Origin: CAYFZR01 sp046760505 [NCBI: Candidatus Hydrothermarchaeota archaeon]
GTDB taxonomy: Archaea > CAYFZR01
Reading direction: 5' to 3'
Assembly (NCBI GenBank): GCA_046760505.1
Contig: JBHIEG010000015.1
Location: forward strand, 1-47,714
DNA: 47,714 bases
In this document: piece by piece, positions 15,851 through 24,068 of the stretch
How the letters are laid out: each line of letters begins with the position of its first letter
How positions within the stretch are numbered: position 1 is the first letter of the stretch
Made by a program: the position numbers and the translations under genes
The notes under the pieces: model-generated
Told to the model about the DNA's origin: nothing
The model's database searches: none
The model's input: only the letters and a program-made list of their open reading frames with translations

Positions 15851-17208
15851 TCATTGGACTCGAGATTCATGAGCAATTACTTACTAAGAGAAAACTGTTC
15901 TGTAACTGCGCAACAAATTACAGAGATGCACCACCTAACGCCAATGTATGCCCTATTTGTTCTGCTCAACCAGGAGCCAAACCAATGGGAATCAACTTGC
16001 ACGCTTTAGAATCCGTCATAAAAATTGCATGTGCATTAGATTGCGAGGTAATAACAGATAGGGAAATATACATGCAGAGGAAACATTACTTCTATCCTGA
16101 CCTTCCAAACAACTACCAAAGAACATCTACACCTGTAGCAATAAACGGAAACTTAAACGGTGTAGGGATATCTGAAGTGCACTTCGAAGAAGATCCTGGA
16201 AGATATAACCTCCGCACAGGGGAGGTAGACTTAAACAGATGTGGCATACCGCTTATAGAGATCGTAACAGAACCAGATATCAGATCTCCAGATGAAGCAA
16301 GGAATTTCTTGAAGGAGTTACACAATATACTAGACTTTCTGGAGGTTGCAAGATTAGAGGAGGGAACAATGAGAGTAGACGCAAATATATCACTAGAAGG
16401 AGGATCTAGGGTAGAGGTAAAGAATATTAACTCATTTAAAGGAGTTTATAAGGCATTAAACTACGAGATAATGAGACAAAAGAACTTGCTGAAAAGAGGA
16501 AAGACAGTTCTAATGGAAACAAGACACTTTGACGAAAATCAAATGATAACCACATCTTTGAGAAGAAAAGAAACAGTTGAAGACTACAGGTACATACCTG
16601 ATCCTGACATCCCACCAATAATCATTCAAAGGAGTTTTGTTGAAAAAATTAAAAAAGAACTACCAGAGTTACCTAAAATGATGAAGGAAAGATTTGTTGA
16701 GCAATACTCTATTCCTGAGAGAGATGCAAAGGTATTAACGAGTGAAAAACCTATGGCAAGGCTTTTTGAACAAGTGGCCTCAAAGTTCAACCCCCACATG
16801 GCTGCATACTGGATAAAAGACGAATTAAGGAAGGAATTAAACTACAAGGGTCTTTCATTTTATGATATCAATTTTGAAGCCTCTGATATCTTGGAATTAT
16901 TGAGACTAATTGACTCAAACATAATCACGAGGGAGATGGGAAAAGAAGTGCTTAAAAAGATGGTTGAAGAGAGGAAGAAGGCCAGAGAAATAATAGAGGA
17001 GATGGAACTGAAAAAGATAGATACCGAAAGCATATCCGAGATTATAAATAAGGTTATCCAGGAAAACACAAAGGCAGTAAAGGATTACATCGAGGGGAGG
17101 GAAGAGGCGCTAAACTTCTTGGTGGGACAGGTAATGAAGTATACTAGGGGAAGGGCAGATCCAAGAGAGGTATTTAAAGTTTTAAAGAAGGAATTAAGTC
17201 AAATTTGA
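15841..17208 (+). CDS. gatB: Asp/Glu-tRNA amidotransferase subunit B
   Basis: The 455-residue protein has the GatB kinase-like domain with GLEIHEQLLTKRKLFCNC at the N-terminus, four zinc-ligand cysteines (FCNC and VCPIC), the ATP-binding ISEVHFEEDPGR segment and a C-terminal YqeY-like tRNA-binding tail (NFLVGQVMKYTRGRADP). It phosphorylates and amidates the Asp of the mischarged tRNA. ATG 15841 overlaps gatA by 10 nt. The last 10 bases also overlap, tail to tail, the convergent ubiX gene. Confidence 0.95.
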   Translation: MDVIIGLEIHEQLLTKRKLFCNCATNYRDAPPNANVCPICSAQPGAKPMGINLHALESVIKIACALDCEVITDREIYMQRKHYFYPDLPNNYQRTSTPVAINGNLNGVGISEVHFEEDPGRYNLRTGEVDLNRCGIPLIEIVTEPDIRSPDEARNFLKELHNILDFLEVARLEEGTMRVDANISLEGGSRVEVKNINSFKGVYKALNYEIMRQKNLLKRGKTVLMETRHFDENQMITTSLRRKETVEDYRYIPDPDIPPIIIQRSFVEKIKKELPELPKMMKERFVEQYSIPERDAKVLTSEKPMARLFEQVASKFNPHMAAYWIKDELRKELNYKGLSFYDINFEASDILELLRLIDSNIITREMGKEVLKKMVEERKKAREIIEEMELKKIDTESISEIINKVIQENTKAVKDYIEGREEALNFLVGQVMKYTRGRADPREVFKVLKKELSQI

Positions 17209-17753
17209 CCCCATCTTTCGTATAAATCGTTTTCTATCCCTAAATTATCCAGCACCTTTCCCACGATGAAATCAATAAAGTCTTCAACGGATTTTGGTTT
17301 CTGGTAGAATGCAGGCATTGCGGGTAAAACTGTAACATTATTTTTAGAGAGTATTAAGAGATTTCTCAGATGAATCATGTTTAAGGGAGTCTCCCTCGGT
17401 ACAACGATCAATTTTTTTCCTTCCTTTAAAACTACGTCTGCGCATCTCGTTATTATGTTGTCTGTAAATCCGTTTGCTATCGCTGAAACGGTCTTCATGC
17501 TAGCAGGAATAATAACACAGGCATCTATTCTCGCGGACCCGCTCACAAACGGGGCAGAAAAGTCATTTGACTCATAGTACTTTGACATGCCTTTGATGTA
17601 TTCTACCGTATATTTTGTTTCATGCCTCAAAATTTCTTTTGCAGCGGGTGTTATGGAAGAGAAAACATCAATTTTCTTTTCACTCATTATCTCTATGAGC
17701 CTAACGCCGTATGCAATGCCGCTTGCACCGGTTAAACCAACCATTATTTTCAT
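17199..17753 (-). CDS. ubiX: Flavin prenyltransferase UbiX
   Basis: The 184-residue protein is UbiX/Pad1, which makes prenylated FMN for UbiD-type decarboxylases. Visible signatures are GLTGASGIAYGVRLIE at the N-terminus, PASMKTVSAIANGFTDNIITR and VVPRETPLN in the middle. It stands alone leftward, converging on gatB with a 10-nt overlap. Upstream are three copies of TTACATAAA (on its strand), a candidate control region. UbiD is not in the window. Confidence 0.92.
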   Translation of the reverse strand: MKIMVGLTGASGIAYGVRLIEIMSEKKIDVFSSITPAAKEILRHETKYTVEYIKGMSKYYESNDFSAPFVSGSARIDACVIIPASMKTVSAIANGFTDNIITRCADVVLKEGKKLIVVPRETPLNMIHLRNLLILSKNNVTVLPAMPAFYQKPKSVEDFIDFIVGKVLDNLGIENDLYERWGQI

Positions 17754-17786
17754 GCTTTCTAAAGAGACAAGCAGATATTAATATTT

Positions 17787-17827
17787 TTTATGTAAAATAA
17801 TTTTATGTAAAACAATTCTTTATGTAA
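17787..17827. repeat. Three direct repeats TTTATGTAA upstream of ubiX
   Basis: TTTATGTAA occurs at 17787-17795, 17802-17810 and 17819-17827, with spacings of 15 and 17 bases, in the otherwise empty 175-base gap between ubiX (leftward) and the next leftward gene. Read on the ubiX strand they are TTACATAAA, just upstream of a TATA-like AATATTAATATC. They could be binding sites for a regulator of ubiX. Confidence 0.5.
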
Positions 17828-17928
17828 GAGATATTAAATGCGTAAATATTAATGCAAAAAAATTAGAGACAGATTGATTTTATCATCAAAATAAGGATTA
17901 TTGTTAAAATAGAGAAGTAAAGAAGTTT

Positions 17929-18201
17929 CTACTCAACTTTTAAGCGTTTTAGCAACCAAAAGCCCGAGACGTCCACATTAATTTTGTCCATGTTTATCTT
18001 TTTATCAACGAAAATACTAATTCCTTCCTTCTCTATCCTCTCGAAACCAATTTTTCTCTGTGCTTTTCTCTCCTCAATTACGCCTGCTACTGGAACAGGG
18101 AACAAACAGCAGGTTTTACTTAATTTTATTACTATAGATGGGTTTTTCATTCTCAATGACTTTACAAACTTTTTTACTTCTTCCGAAAGTTCGACTTCCA
18201 T
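17929..18201 (-). CDS. CC/Se-motif (HesB/IscA-like) protein
   Basis: The 90-residue protein has a short helical lead, then IVIKLSKTCCLFPVPVAGVI, a GFERIEKEGISIFVDKKI strand-loop, and VDVSGFWLLKRLKV at the C-terminus. This order matches, by recollection, the CC/Se-motif family of small HesB-like proteins, where the second Cys of the CC pair is selenocysteine in some members. Here both are Cys. The role is unknown; an iron-sulfur or redox role is inferred from the family fold. It lies between ubiX and an unknown 66-residue ORF on the same strand. Confidence 0.6.
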   Translation of the reverse strand: MEVELSEEVKKFVKSLRMKNPSIVIKLSKTCCLFPVPVAGVIEERKAQRKIGFERIEKEGISIFVDKKINMDKINVDVSGFWLLKRLKVE

Positions 18202-18248
18202 GAGATAAAAATTACCTTCAACAAAATATTTTTTTTGTTGGTCATTAA

Positions 18249-18449
18249 TTATTTTTTTAATCTAAGTCCTCTTAGCCGTCTTTCTAAGTAATCTATTGGA
18301 AATAACTGTAAATGACTCTTTAGGCTATTCTTTGAATATTTTGGCAGTTTATGGATTTCACAATAAATTTCGGTTATTTCTTCGATAATTTTTTCTCTCA
18401 TAATCTCGTCATGCTCTAAGTTCCTTGAACTTTTCAATTTAAGAGCCAT
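18249..18449 (-). CDS. Hypothetical 66-residue protein
   Basis: This small basic helical ORF shows no known motif. Support is moderate: it is preceded by CCGGAG, a possible ribosome-binding site five to ten bases before ATG 18449, and it lies on the same strand as the CC/Se protein, 47 bases upstream of it. It ends in a basic tail (RRLRGLRLKK). It could be a real small nucleic-acid-binding protein or a chance frame. Confidence 0.4.
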   Translation of the reverse strand: MALKLKSSRNLEHDEIMREKIIEEITEIYCEIHKLPKYSKNSLKSHLQLFPIDYLERRLRGLRLKK

Positions 18450-18634
18450 TACTCCGGGACCCCTTCTTTTCTAGTGGAAAATAAATACGCTCCAAACAAA
18501 TTTTACTCAAATATCATTATTTAATTTCTACTATTTAAAATTTACTAATTATTTTATATCAATTATTTCATACCAATTAATTTGAATCAATATTTATAGA
18601 AGAATATAAATATTAGAAAAATTTTTTATTTTCC
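18450..18634. promoter_or_regulatory. AT-rich divergent control region
   Basis: This very AT-rich 185-base gap lies between the leftward 66-residue ORF and the rightward winged-helix gene. It holds the 26-bp palindrome described separately (18589-18614) and several runs of A and T that could serve as promoters in either direction. No RNA gene is seen in it. Confidence 0.5.
18589..18614. promoter_or_regulatory. Perfect 10-bp inverted repeat, candidate autoregulatory operator
   Basis: The left arm AATATTTATA (18589-18598) and the right arm TATAAATATT (18605-18614) are perfect inverted repeats separated by GAAGAA. The right arm is a TATA-like element, and the whole site sits 20-45 bases before ATG 18635 of a winged-helix regulator. 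A dimeric regulator bound here would block TBP binding, so this is a natural site for self-repression. Confidence 0.6.
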
Positions 18635-18949
18635 ATGAGAAGGGAGACTTTCATACCAAGAAATCGTCTTAAAATAATAAGTGTGCTAAACGCGATTTCC
18701 AAAGGCAGTGGTCTCTTTATTTTGGAGATTTTAAAAGAAAATCAACCAATGTCCATTATAGAAATCGAAAACCTTCTGGTAAAAATGGGAAAAAAAATAG
18801 GACAGTCCTACACGGGAAAATCTGTTGATAGACTTTGTAGGCTTGGATTGATAGAAAAAACCGATCGTGGAAGGGAAAAAGAATTGACTCTTACTCAACT
18901 CGGGGAGAAAGTTTTGGTCTTGGTTCATGATATAGAAAAACTCCTGTAG
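18635..18949 (+). CDS. Winged helix-turn-helix transcription regulator
   Basis: The 104-residue protein is a single winged-helix domain. It has LKIISVLNAISKGSGLFILE, a helix-turn-helix with MSIIEIENLLVKMGKKIGQS, a recognition helix YTGKSVDRLCRLGLIEKTD and a wing GREKELTLTQLGEKVL. No sensor or effector domain is present, so it resembles small archaeal autoregulators. A perfect inverted repeat lies just upstream of its start. The target genes are unknown; neighbours are amino-acid biosynthesis genes on the opposite strand. Confidence 0.7.
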   Translation: MRRETFIPRNRLKIISVLNAISKGSGLFILEILKENQPMSIIEIENLLVKMGKKIGQSYTGKSVDRLCRLGLIEKTDRGREKELTLTQLGEKVLVLVHDIEKLL

Positions 18950-19100
18950 ATGGTAGTAGCATGGATTCTTTTCATCGAAGAAAATACATAAAAAAAATTA
19001 GAGAGCTGGAGAAATCCTTATTAATCAAGATAAAATAAAGGAGCAAGATAAAATAAAGGATCGCTGGGTAAAAGAGAACTATAATTGATTTACATGAAAT

Positions 19101-20207
19101 TTATATAATATTTCTCAACGCAGCTACTAATGCCTCGTTGTCTTCTTTTTTTCCTATGGTTATCCTTATGAACCTGTCATCCAGCCCTTCAGAGTACTCC
19201 TTGCAGTCTCTAACTATTATTCCTTCTCTGAACAATCTCTCTGTGATTTCGTTAGATCTTCCGTATTTCTCCACGTTGACCAGGATAAAGTTCGCATGGG
19301 ATGGATAAACATAAAATCCTAATTTTGTGAGTTCTTTGGTAAGGTATTCTCTTCCTTCATCAACCATCTCCTTACTTTTCCTTATATAATCTATGTCTTC
19401 CAGTGTTGCTATTGCAGCCTTTTGAACGAGCACATTTACGTTAAATGGCGGACGAATTCTCGTCATGTAAGATATCATCTCTTCATTGGAAATTCCATAA
19501 CCTAATCTTAAACCAGCAAGACCCATTATCTTAGAAAAAGTTCTTGAAACAAAAAAATTATCATACCTCTTTGTTAAATCAATTGATGTCTTTTCACAAT
19601 ACTCGTAGTAAGCTTCATCTAAAAATACAGGACATTCAACCTCATCTAGTATTTTTATTATGTCCTTCCTCTCTATTATCCCAGAAGTAGGATTGTTTGG
19701 GGAGCATAAGAATATGAGCTTTATATCACTAGTATAATGAGACAAAAAATTATTGACGTCAAATTTAAAGTCTATCATCTCTGAGTAAGTTACCTTCCCC
19801 TTGTTCGCTCTCACTGTTATTTCATACTGCGGATAGGTTGGAATTGGGATTAGTACTTTCTCCCCTTTTTCAAGGAAAATTCTCACAAAAAAATCAATTA
19901 GCTCGTCAGAACCGTTACCTAGGATTATGTTTGTCTCGTCGAATATCTCTTTATTTACATTCCTGTTCACATATTCTTTTATTTTTTTTCTCAGTTCCAG
20001 CTGAGTTGGATCTCCATAAGAACTTATTTCTCCCGCATTTTTAATTATAGATTTTACAGCGAGGGGAGAAGGTCCGATGGGATTCTCGTTAGATCCAAGC
20101 TTTATAATTCTATCCTTTGGAATCTTGTATTCTCTTGCTAACTCCTCTACAGATTTTCCAGGTATGTAAGTCTTTAGGTCTTTTATTTCTCTCAGCCTTT
20201 TCTCCAT
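19101..20207 (-). CDS. hisC: Histidinol-phosphate aminotransferase
   Basis: The 368-residue class I/II PLP aminotransferase matches HisC in length and in the segments IKLGSNENPIGPSPLA at the N-terminus, LCSPNNPTSG, VFLDEAYYEYC and the Schiff-base segment SRTFSKIMGLAGLRLGY. The arginine near the C-terminus (FIRITIG) is present. It converts imidazole acetol phosphate to histidinol phosphate. It lies six bases downstream of argD in a two-gene leftward unit. Related aromatic aminotransferases share the fold, so specificity is inferred. Confidence 0.85.
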   Translation of the reverse strand: MEKRLREIKDLKTYIPGKSVEELAREYKIPKDRIIKLGSNENPIGPSPLAVKSIIKNAGEISSYGDPTQLELRKKIKEYVNRNVNKEIFDETNIILGNGSDELIDFFVRIFLEKGEKVLIPIPTYPQYEITVRANKGKVTYSEMIDFKFDVNNFLSHYTSDIKLIFLCSPNNPTSGIIERKDIIKILDEVECPVFLDEAYYEYCEKTSIDLTKRYDNFFVSRTFSKIMGLAGLRLGYGISNEEMISYMTRIRPPFNVNVLVQKAAIATLEDIDYIRKSKEMVDEGREYLTKELTKLGFYVYPSHANFILVNVEKYGRSNEITERLFREGIIVRDCKEYSEGLDDRFIRITIGKKEDNEALVAALRNII

Positions 20208-20213
20208 AATATT

Positions 20214-21374
20214 TCATTCCTGGAATATTTTTTCCAAAATAGATACCACGATGTCCACTTCTTCTTTCTGAATTGAGAGGGGAGGTAAAAATCTTAAAAC
20301 TTTATCTGCGGTACAGTTTATGAGCAATCCGCTTTCTCTGGCAAAATCTACGTATTTGTGACATTCATTCTCCATTTCACAACCTATCATCAGGCCTTTC
20401 CCCCTCACATCTTTGAATTTTTCTTTGAATTTTTTTAATTTTGATATGAAGTATTCTCCAACCTCTCTAGCATTCTCTATCATTCCCTCCTCCATTAATA
20501 CTCTTATGCTTGCTATAGCAGAGGCGCATGCAAGAGGATTTCCTCCAAATGTGGATGCATGATCGCCAGGCTCAAAGCCTTTGGAGACTTCATCTTTTAC
20601 GATTATCGCGCCAATTGGAAATCCTCCTCCCAGTCCTTTTGCAATGCACATTATGTCAGGCTCTATATTATGATGCATGCACGCGAACATTTCCCCAGTT
20701 CTTCCGAATCCTGTCTGAATTTCATCGAGTATTAGTAAAGAGCCGTAATCCAGTGTTATTTCTCTTAAACCTATTAAATAATCTTCATCTGGTAAAATTA
20801 CTCCACCTTCTCCTTGGATGGGTTCCACTATTACGCACGCAGTTTTTCTGTTTATTGCTTCTTTCAAAGCCTCTAGGTCGTTATACGGAACATACGAGAA
20901 GCCAGGAACCAAAGGCTTAAAGGCATGCTGAAATTTTTCCTGTCCGGTTGCGCTGAGAGCACCGTATGTTCTGCCATGAAATGAGTTCAGCATGGATATT
21001 ATCCTTTCTCTCTTGGTAAATTTTCTGGCAAGTTTAAGCGCTGCTTCAACCGATTCTGCCCCTGAATTTGCAAAAAACACCTTATCACATGGAGAAATCT
21101 CAGACAATAGTTCAGCCAGTTCTACTTGGTTTGGTATATGATATAGGTTTGAACAATGCATTAACTCTCTTGCTTGATCTTCTATAGCCTTAACAACCTT
21201 AGGATGACAGTGGCCAACGTTGATTACTCCTAAACCCGCGACGCAGTCTATGTACTTCTTGCCTTCCGAGTCCCAAACGTAAAGTCCTCTACCTCTTACT
21301 ATCGCGATTTTTTGCCTCTTATAGGTGTTGAGCAAAAATTTACCTGATTTGTCTACTATTTCTTGTAGATTCAT
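20214..21374 (-). CDS. argD: Acetylornithine-type aminotransferase
   Basis: The protein from ATG 21374 is 386 residues long and belongs to class III PLP aminotransferases. Visible are HCSNLYHIPNQVELAELL, FFANSGAESVEAALKLAR, the LLLDEIQTGFGRTGEMFA-like block and the Schiff-base lysine region CIAKGLGGGFPIGA. It would act on N-acetylornithine in arginine synthesis or on the LysW-linked substrates of lysine synthesis; the sequence alone does not separate these. An in-frame TTG four codons upstream is the weaker start. hisC follows with a six-base gap. Confidence 0.85.
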   Translation of the reverse strand: MNLQEIVDKSGKFLLNTYKRQKIAIVRGRGLYVWDSEGKKYIDCVAGLGVINVGHCHPKVVKAIEDQARELMHCSNLYHIPNQVELAELLSEISPCDKVFFANSGAESVEAALKLARKFTKRERIISMLNSFHGRTYGALSATGQEKFQHAFKPLVPGFSYVPYNDLEALKEAINRKTACVIVEPIQGEGGVILPDEDYLIGLREITLDYGSLLILDEIQTGFGRTGEMFACMHHNIEPDIMCIAKGLGGGFPIGAIIVKDEVSKGFEPGDHASTFGGNPLACASAIASIRVLMEEGMIENAREVGEYFISKLKKFKEKFKDVRGKGLMIGCEMENECHKYVDFARESGLLINCTADKVLRFLPPLSIQKEEVDIVVSILEKIFQE

Positions 21375-21597
21375 GCCCTTAATCAAATAATTCTTTACTT
21401 AAATGTTGCGAAGAAAATTGTATTGAAGAGAGGGCATGTTTTTCCGTCTATTTTATCCACAGGATCAGATATGATTGTTCATGTAGCATCTTAACGATTA
21501 ATAGTGGAGCAATAATGATCAAAGGCTTAAGAAAAAGACATATCCTACCTATCCTTAAGATTAATTGTTCCAGAATTCTCCAAAAAAAGGGAAGAAC

Positions 21598-22539
21598 ATG
21601 ATATTTCCAAACAGAAGAATATCAAACGATGCTCTAAAGTTGATGAACTCGGTGCTGTTTGAGTTAGTGGAATATGAAAGAGGAGAAGACCATCCGATTG
21701 TAAATAAAGCGAGGAAAACTCTTTCTAAGAGATATAACAAGGAATACGTATACTTTACTGAAAGAGGGAATTTAGCCCTTCACATAGCTCTGAATAGGGC
21801 TGGAAAAAAGGTTGGAATACCTGATCAGGGTGGTTGGAAGGATTTCAAAAGACTATGCAAGGAGAATAAAAAGGAGATTATAGATATAAAGACTAAAAAT
21901 GGAATAATAGATTCATTGGACCGAGAAATGGATGCCTTGCTCATATGCGGATCATCCGGATATATAGCAGAGCAGCCTGATCTTACCTACGAAATCGCGA
22001 GAGAAAAAGACATATTGATAATAGAAGACGTCTCTGGAATTCCATTCGCAAGGGGAGATATAATCTTCTTGAGTACAGGCTCTCCAAAGTTGATAAATCT
22101 GGGATTCGGCGGAGTAATAATGGCTGATGAGCCGATAGAATTCAGACATCTTTTAAGGACAAATCCCCTACACTGCGCAGGTATAGTGGGTGAATTAAAG
22201 AATATTGATTACATATATGAATTGTATTGCAGATACAATGACAAAATAAGAAAAGCGTTTGAAGAAATGAATATAGAATGCTTACATAAGGAAAGAAGAG
22301 GAATCGTAACTGCCGTTAAATGCGATAATTCTGTAACAGATTTGTTCCGTTACAAAACAGATTTAAATAAAAGATTTGTTATGAAATGCCCGAGGTACGA
22401 GAGATTTATGGGAGAAGGCTTAACAATAGAGCTAAAAAGATTGGATCCTTTCAAGCTAACTGAAGATCATGTTCAAAAAATAATAGATGAGTTAGGCGAT
22501 CTGATTGAAGATGTTAGCAAATCATGTGGAGGTAATTGA
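21598..22539 (+). CDS. PLP-dependent aminotransferase-fold protein, DegT/DnrJ-like
   Basis: From ATG 21598, preceded by AAAAGGGAAGAAC, the protein has 313 residues. It reads as a short PLP fold type I protein: an N-terminal ERGNLALHIALNRAGKKVGI block, ILIIEDVSG (Asp144, the pyridine-nitrogen partner position) and FLSTGSPKLINLGFGGVIM with Lys164 as the likely Schiff-base lysine, as in DegT/DnrJ/EryC1 enzymes. It is shorter than sugar aminotransferases. Substrate is unknown. It overlaps the radical SAM gene by about 29 nt, so the pair is translated together. Confidence 0.6.
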   Translation: MIFPNRRISNDALKLMNSVLFELVEYERGEDHPIVNKARKTLSKRYNKEYVYFTERGNLALHIALNRAGKKVGIPDQGGWKDFKRLCKENKKEIIDIKTKNGIIDSLDREMDALLICGSSGYIAEQPDLTYEIAREKDILIIEDVSGIPFARGDIIFLSTGSPKLINLGFGGVIMADEPIEFRHLLRTNPLHCAGIVGELKNIDYIYELYCRYNDKIRKAFEEMNIECLHKERRGIVTAVKCDNSVTDLFRYKTDLNKRFVMKCPRYERFMGEGLTIELKRLDPFKLTEDHVQKIIDELGDLIEDVSKSCGGN

Positions 22540-23569
22540 AGAAAGAATTGAGAAAATAAAAAAAGCAGACAAGATTACCCGGAGAAACTTTAACGAAGTC
22601 ACTCTCGAGAGAGCCATATTTCTCTCTTGGTACTGCAGTTACGGAGACTGCAAGTTCTGCTTTATGTCAACGCAGAAGGATAGCATATCGGACCCTAAGA
22701 GAGGGAGAAGGACCTACTCAAGCATATTTGCAGAGGCGATTTTGCTCAAAAAGCTTGATTGGAATCTTGAATTTCTCTCTTCAGGAAGAGATGCATTTGA
22801 AACAGAAGAACTGGTAAAGATCTCAAAGGGTATGGAAGAGATATTCAATGAAAAAATATGGCTTAACGTAGGTTTGCTAAGCAAAGAAGAGTTAGAAACA
22901 TTTGATTCTATAAAAGGAGTTGTTGGAGCAATTGAAACTGTAAATCCTGAGTTAAGGAAGAAGGTTTGCCCAAGCAAGGCCCATGAAAATATTGAAGGTA
23001 TGTTGAATGATGCGTTGGACATAGGGTTGAAGACCGGAGTGACCATAATATTGGGAATCGGAGAAAAGAGATCTGATACAGAACTTCTTCTAGATTTCAT
23101 AGAAGAATACGATATATCTAGAGTTGTACTGTATCCTTTAAATCCGCAGGAGAAAACCGTATTCGAGGATTATCCAGGTCCACCTACCTTTTATTTGTGT
23201 GATACAATTTCTACATTAAGGATCACCTATCCGGATTTAGAAATAATAGCAGGAACATGGATAGAAAATATATCGAGCATCTGTTTGCTTCTGCTATCAG
23301 GAGCAAATGGTCTCACAAAGTTTCCGTTCTTGAAAATGTTTGGCACCAGATACGGAAAGAGACTGGAAAAGGAAGTATCTTCGGTTAACAGAAAGTTAAA
23401 GGGCAGTTTTACCGATTTAGAGAGAATAAAAAACCTTAGTTATGATCTCGAAAGTTTTTCATTTTCTGAGTTAGTTCCAGCAATAAAACAAAAGATTGAA
23501 TCATATAAAGCAGGTGTAATGAAAAGACAAAGCAAATACAGGGATTATGACATATGGCAATCTGCCTAA
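22511..23569 (+). CDS. Radical SAM protein of unknown substrate
   Basis: The 352-residue protein carries a radical SAM cluster motif with spacing CX4CX2C (Cys42, Cys47, Cys50 in WYCSYGDCKFC), rather than CX3CX2C. A TIM-barrel core follows with GAIETVNPELRKK (the GE-like motif) and TGVTIILGIGEKRSDTE. It does not look like lipoate, biotin or tRNA methylthiotransferase enzymes. The start can be ATG 22511 or TTG 22505, inside the end of the DegT-like gene. It overlaps the AK6-like gene by 16 nt, placing it in a three-gene coupled unit. Confidence 0.7.
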   Translation: MLANHVEVIEERIEKIKKADKITRRNFNEVTLERAIFLSWYCSYGDCKFCFMSTQKDSISDPKRGRRTYSSIFAEAILLKKLDWNLEFLSSGRDAFETEELVKISKGMEEIFNEKIWLNVGLLSKEELETFDSIKGVVGAIETVNPELRKKVCPSKAHENIEGMLNDALDIGLKTGVTIILGIGEKRSDTELLLDFIEEYDISRVVLYPLNPQEKTVFEDYPGPPTFYLCDTISTLRITYPDLEIIAGTWIENISSICLLLLSGANGLTKFPFLKMFGTRYGKRLEKEVSSVNRKLKGSFTDLERIKNLSYDLESFSFSELVPAIKQKIESYKAGVMKRQSKYRDYDIWQSA

Positions 23570-24066
23570 CAGGAACTCCAGGAACAGGAAAATCAAGCGC
23601 ATGTAAATTTTTAAAAGATTTCATCTGTATAGAGTTAAACGAAGTTGCAAGGAAACATAATCTTTTGAAAGAATATGATGAGGAAAGAGACACATATGTA
23701 GTAGATTTAGAAGAATTGTCAAATGTACTAAGGGAGTACAACAAAGAAGGAACCATATTTGTCGGTCATCTCTCTCACCTCATAGCAAGAGAACTAATAG
23801 ATATGATAGTGGTACTGAGGACAGATCCCAAGTGCCTCGAGAAGAGACTTGTAAGAGAAGGATTTTCAAAGGAAAAAATAAGGGAAAACTGCGATGCAGA
23901 GGCTTTAGGAATTATTGTGAGCGAATCTTTAAACGCATGCGAAGAAGTTTATGAAGTGGATACAACAAATAAAAGCGCTGAGGATGTTGCAAGGGAGATA
24001 GAGAATATAATAAAGAATAAAGAGGGAAAAAAACCAAGCATCGATTGGAGCGAAGAATATTTTTAA
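23554..24066 (+). CDS. AK6/Fap7-like putative adenylate kinase
   Basis: The 170-residue protein is a P-loop NMP kinase of the archaeal AK6/Fap7 type: Walker A GTPGTGKSS at about residues 6-14, a short NMP-binding part, VVDLEELSNVL, FVGHLSHLI, and the lid-like RLVREGFSKEKIREN segment with VDTTNKSAEDV. Fap7 in eukaryotes and archaea helps 18S/16S rRNA maturation as well as acting on AMP. ATG 23554 lies inside the end of the radical SAM gene. It is the third gene of the coupled unit. Confidence 0.85.
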   Translation: MAICLTGTPGTGKSSACKFLKDFICIELNEVARKHNLLKEYDEERDTYVVDLEELSNVLREYNKEGTIFVGHLSHLIARELIDMIVVLRTDPKCLEKRLVREGFSKEKIRENCDAEALGIIVSESLNACEEVYEVDTTNKSAEDVAREIENIIKNKEGKKPSIDWSEEYF

Positions 24067-24068
24067 AA

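Noticed and set aside
20528-20920. 130-codon rightward frame within argD
   Set aside because: Lies antisense to a clear class III aminotransferase; composition rich in Leu, Gln and Arg as in shadow frames.
21387-21597. Possible RNA gene between argD and the DegT-like gene
   Set aside because: Searched by eye for tRNA features (GGTTC-type T-loop, CCA-ready acceptor) and found none; AT-rich promoter-like sequence only.
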